DNA from: Bacteroidales bacterium
Lineage (GTDB): Bacteria > Bacteroidota > Bacteroidia > Bacteroidales > UBA932
Direction of reading: 5' to 3'
Assembly: GCA_018433265.1 (NCBI GenBank)
Contig: JAHDRO010000184.1
Span: forward strand, 1-8,056
Length of the DNA stretch: 8,056 nucleotides
Part shown: in pieces, positions 6,696-8,056 of the stretch
Layout: every line of letters starts with the position of its first letter
Position numbering within the stretch: the stretch's first letter is position 1
Program-made: the position numbers and the translations under genes
Notes under the pieces: generated by a model
Seen by the model: the letters and a program-made list of their open reading frames with translations, nothing else
What the model was told of the DNA's origin: nothing
Databases searched by the model: none

Positions 6696-7398
6696 ACTTA
6701 AAATAACCCAATATAAAAATTCCTTCGATTCTGTTGCTCATTACATTGAAAACGATCAAAAAGAACAAGTTGAAATTTGGTTTGCCCGAGAATTGCAAGC
6801 AATTTTGGGCTATGCACGATGGGAAAATTTCGTTGTTGCAATAAATCGTGCGGTAGAATCATGCAAAACTCAGGGTATCAATGTGGACGATCATTTTCGT
6901 GAGGTCACGAAAATGATCGAAATCGGAAAAGGCGGCAAACGCGATATAGAAGATTTCATGCTTACCCGTTTTGCCTGTTACCTGATAGCTCAAAACGGAG
7001 ACCCTAAAAAAGAAGAAATTGCCTTCGCCCAAAGCTATTTTGCCATACAAACCCGAAAAATTGAACTCATTGAAGAGCGCTTGAACCTAAAAACGAGACT
7101 GGAAACAAGAGACAAATTACGGGCTGCCGAAAAACAACTCTCGCAAAACATTTACGAGCGAGGTGTTGACGATAAAGGGTTTGGACGTATCCGTTCAAAA
7201 GGCGACACCGCTTTGTTTGGCGGACATACCACCGAGCATGTGCAAAACAATAAAACTGTACGCGAAATGCTGGGCAAGCGCGGCATTAAACCTGAAGAAC
7301 TGCCACCTGCCGAAGACATTAAAAAGATGGAACGCCGCGCAGCAACCGATGAAAAGAAAATTGAACAATCTACAAAGAAACTCCCAAAAAATGAATAA
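6688..7398 (+). CDS. dinD: DinD-like DNA-damage-inducible protein, apparently with an internal deletion
   Basis: The 236-residue product resembles DinD. Family blocks are [20 protein letters not shown] (about 29-48), [38 protein letters not shown] and [19 protein letters not shown]. The C-terminal [18 protein letters not shown] and [16 protein letters not shown] follow. E. coli DinD is SOS-induced and inhibits some RecA activities. Relatives are often carried inside type I restriction-modification loci in Bacteroidota; their role there is not established. The E. coli protein is 274 residues, and from memory many relatives have about 50 residues between the YGG/FGG block and the EHVQNN-like block. 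Here FGGHTT (177-182) runs straight into EHVQNN (183-188), so an in-frame deletion is likely. It follows hsdM after 66 bases and overlaps the next gene by 8 bases. No LexA-type operator was recognised. Confidence 0.88.
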   Translation: MDKLKITQYKNSFDSVAHYIENDQKEQVEIWFARELQAILGYARWENFVVAINRAVESCKTQGINVDDHFREVTKMIEIGKGGKRDIEDFMLTRFACYLIAQNGDPKKEEIAFAQSYFAIQTRKIELIEERLNLKTRLETRDKLRAAEKQLSQNIYERGVDDKGFGRIRSKGDTALFGGHTTEHVQNNKTVREMLGKRGIKPEELPPAEDIKKMERRAATDEKKIEQSTKKLPKNE

Positions 7399-7669
7399 GT
7401 CTGGATTTGTATATATAATGATCAATAAAAACCGGACGACACTTTATATTGGTGTTTCCAACGATTTGTGCCGTAGGATTTACGAACACAAAAACCATTT
7501 TATAAAAAACTCATTTACAGATAAATGTAATATCGAATATTGTATTTATTATGAAGAGTATCCCTCAATGATGACCCCTCATCTCGTCCCGGCAAGCCTG
7601 TCATTTCGAGCGAAGCGAGAAACCTCTCTTTCAAAGATGATAAACCAAAATAACATCTCAACAACATGA
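7391..7669 (+). CDS. Small GIY-YIG domain protein with a replaced C-terminus
   Basis: The 92-residue product opens [20 protein letters not shown] and continues [15 protein letters not shown], the GIY-YIG core of small stand-alone UPF0213/YhbQ-like proteins. VYI (7-9), YIG (19-21), the conserved Arg29 and His33 are present, and YYEEYPSMM follows. At that point relatives continue with a block like EAIxREKQLKxW, which carries the metal-binding Glu, and then NPxW. Here the sequence becomes [20 protein letters not shown] and ends soon after. That tail is encoded by a dispersed palindromic repeat at about 7598-7628, so the native end appears lost and nuclease activity is doubtful. The ATG at 7391 was chosen because it fits the family start and overlaps the dinD stop by 8 bases. 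The gene's stop overlaps the hsdS start as ATGA. Its role in the locus is unknown. Confidence 0.8.
   Translation: MNKSGFVYIMINKNRTTLYIGVSNDLCRRIYEHKNHFIKNSFTDKCNIEYCIYYEEYPSMMTPHLVPASLSFRAKRETSLSKMINQNNISTT
7598..7628. repeat. Dispersed palindromic (REP-like) repeat copy
   Basis: CTGTCATTTCGAGCGAAGCG followed by AGAAACCTC matches a type of short repeat, GTCATTTCGAGCGAAGCGAG + AAATCT, that I recall as widespread in Bacteroidota and other genomes. It folds as TTTC (7604-7607) with GAAA (7619-7622), tandem G-A mismatches, a GC/GC stem and a GAA triloop (7612-7614). Read in frame it gives the familiar spurious tail SFRAKRE. Only one copy is in the window. Confidence 0.7.
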
Positions 7670-8056
7670 ACAAAATCGATGAACTGATCGCTCAATATTG
7701 CCCCAACGGCGTGGAATTTAAAGAATTGGGAGAAGTAGCTTCTATTGATACAGGTATTCAGTTAAATAAAACTTCAATGTCTGAATTTGGCAAATTTCCT
7801 GTTCTTAATGGAGGTATAAGTCAATCTGGTTATTATAATTCCTTTAATACTGAGGCAAATACTATCACGATTAGTCAAGGTGGAGCTTCTGCAGGTTATG
7901 TCAATTTTATGAAAACAAAATTTTGGGCAGGAGCACATTGTTTTGTTATCAAACTAACAAGTGAATTTATATCGAATAAATTTGTTTATTACGTTTTGAA
8001 AAATAATCAAGAAAAGATTATGAATGCAAAACTTGGAGCAGGAATACCAGGCCTTA
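7666..8056 (+). CDS. hsdS: Type I restriction-modification system specificity subunit, N-terminal part, cut by the window edge
   Basis: About 130 residues are visible before the right edge. The start [20 protein letters not shown] then [15 protein letters not shown] is the standard opening of a Bacteroidota HsdS target-recognition domain. [32 protein letters not shown] and [12 protein letters not shown] follow, and [11 protein letters not shown] closes the visible part; all are typical of the first recognition domain. HsdS reads the bipartite DNA target, with one half-site per recognition domain, and docks two HsdM subunits. The second recognition domain, the spacer helices and any downstream hsdR lie outside the window, so completeness and the target cannot be judged. 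The start overlaps the stop of the upstream GIY-YIG gene in the tetramer ATGA, which suggests coupled translation. Confidence 0.95.
   Translation, partial: MNKIDELIAQYCPNGVEFKELGEVASIDTGIQLNKTSMSEFGKFPVLNGGISQSGYYNSFNTEANTITISQGGASAGYVNFMKTKFWAGAHCFVIKLTSEFISNKFVYYVLKNNQEKIMNAKLGAGIPGL

Noticed and set aside
7163..7390. Longer GIY-YIG protein starting inside dinD
   Set aside because: The upstream part lies inside conserved dinD codons in another frame, while the GIY-YIG family start fits the ATG at 7391.
1..8056. CRISPR array or long tandem repeats
   Set aside because: No regularly spaced repeats were seen; the only direct repeat is the two-copy 9-mer at 4148-4167.

Overview
The window reads as chromosomal DNA from a member of the Bacteroidota, most likely an uncultured Bacteroidales-like organism. 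Three things point there. Promoter-like TAnnTTTG boxes stand where Bacteroidota promoters should be. Most genes lack a Shine-Dalgarno sequence and have A-rich leaders. The str-type operon runs rpsL-rpsG-fusA-rpsJ with no tuf between fusA and rpsJ.

Region 1 (1-461, minus strand) is the N-terminal part of an ornithine aminotransferase gene that runs off the left edge. Region 2 (462-600) is a divergent control region with a good promoter for the ribosomal operon. Region 3 (601-3978, plus) is the translation operon: S12, S7, EF-G and S10, all intact. A CAU-anticodon tRNA with its own candidate promoter and a rho-independent terminator follows (4005-4146). The usual next gene, rplC, and the rest of the S10 operon are not present after rpsJ.

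Region 4 (about 4148-5058) is a scar zone. An 11-bp-period direct repeat abuts the tRNA terminator. Next comes a decayed IS66-family transposase C-terminus on the minus strand, with a stop, an internal deletion and a frameshift. It is joined to a relic of an IS3-family element on the plus strand, in which an orfA piece is fused to an orfB piece. An AT-rich stretch with no convincing gene follows.

Region 5 (5059-8056, plus) is a type I restriction-modification locus of the EcoR124I (IC) type: hsdM, a dinD-like gene, a small GIY-YIG gene and the start of hsdS, which runs off the right edge. hsdR is not in the window. M and S would form the DNA methyltransferase. The two genes between them are accessory cargo, and both look altered: dinD appears to lack about 50 internal residues, and the GIY-YIG tail is encoded by a dispersed palindromic repeat. 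From dinD onward the reading frames overlap end to end, which suggests translational coupling.

I did not find a clearly new system. The most useful second looks are the broken ribosomal operon, the odd tRNA D-arm next to the scar zone, and the remodelled accessory genes inside the restriction-modification locus.
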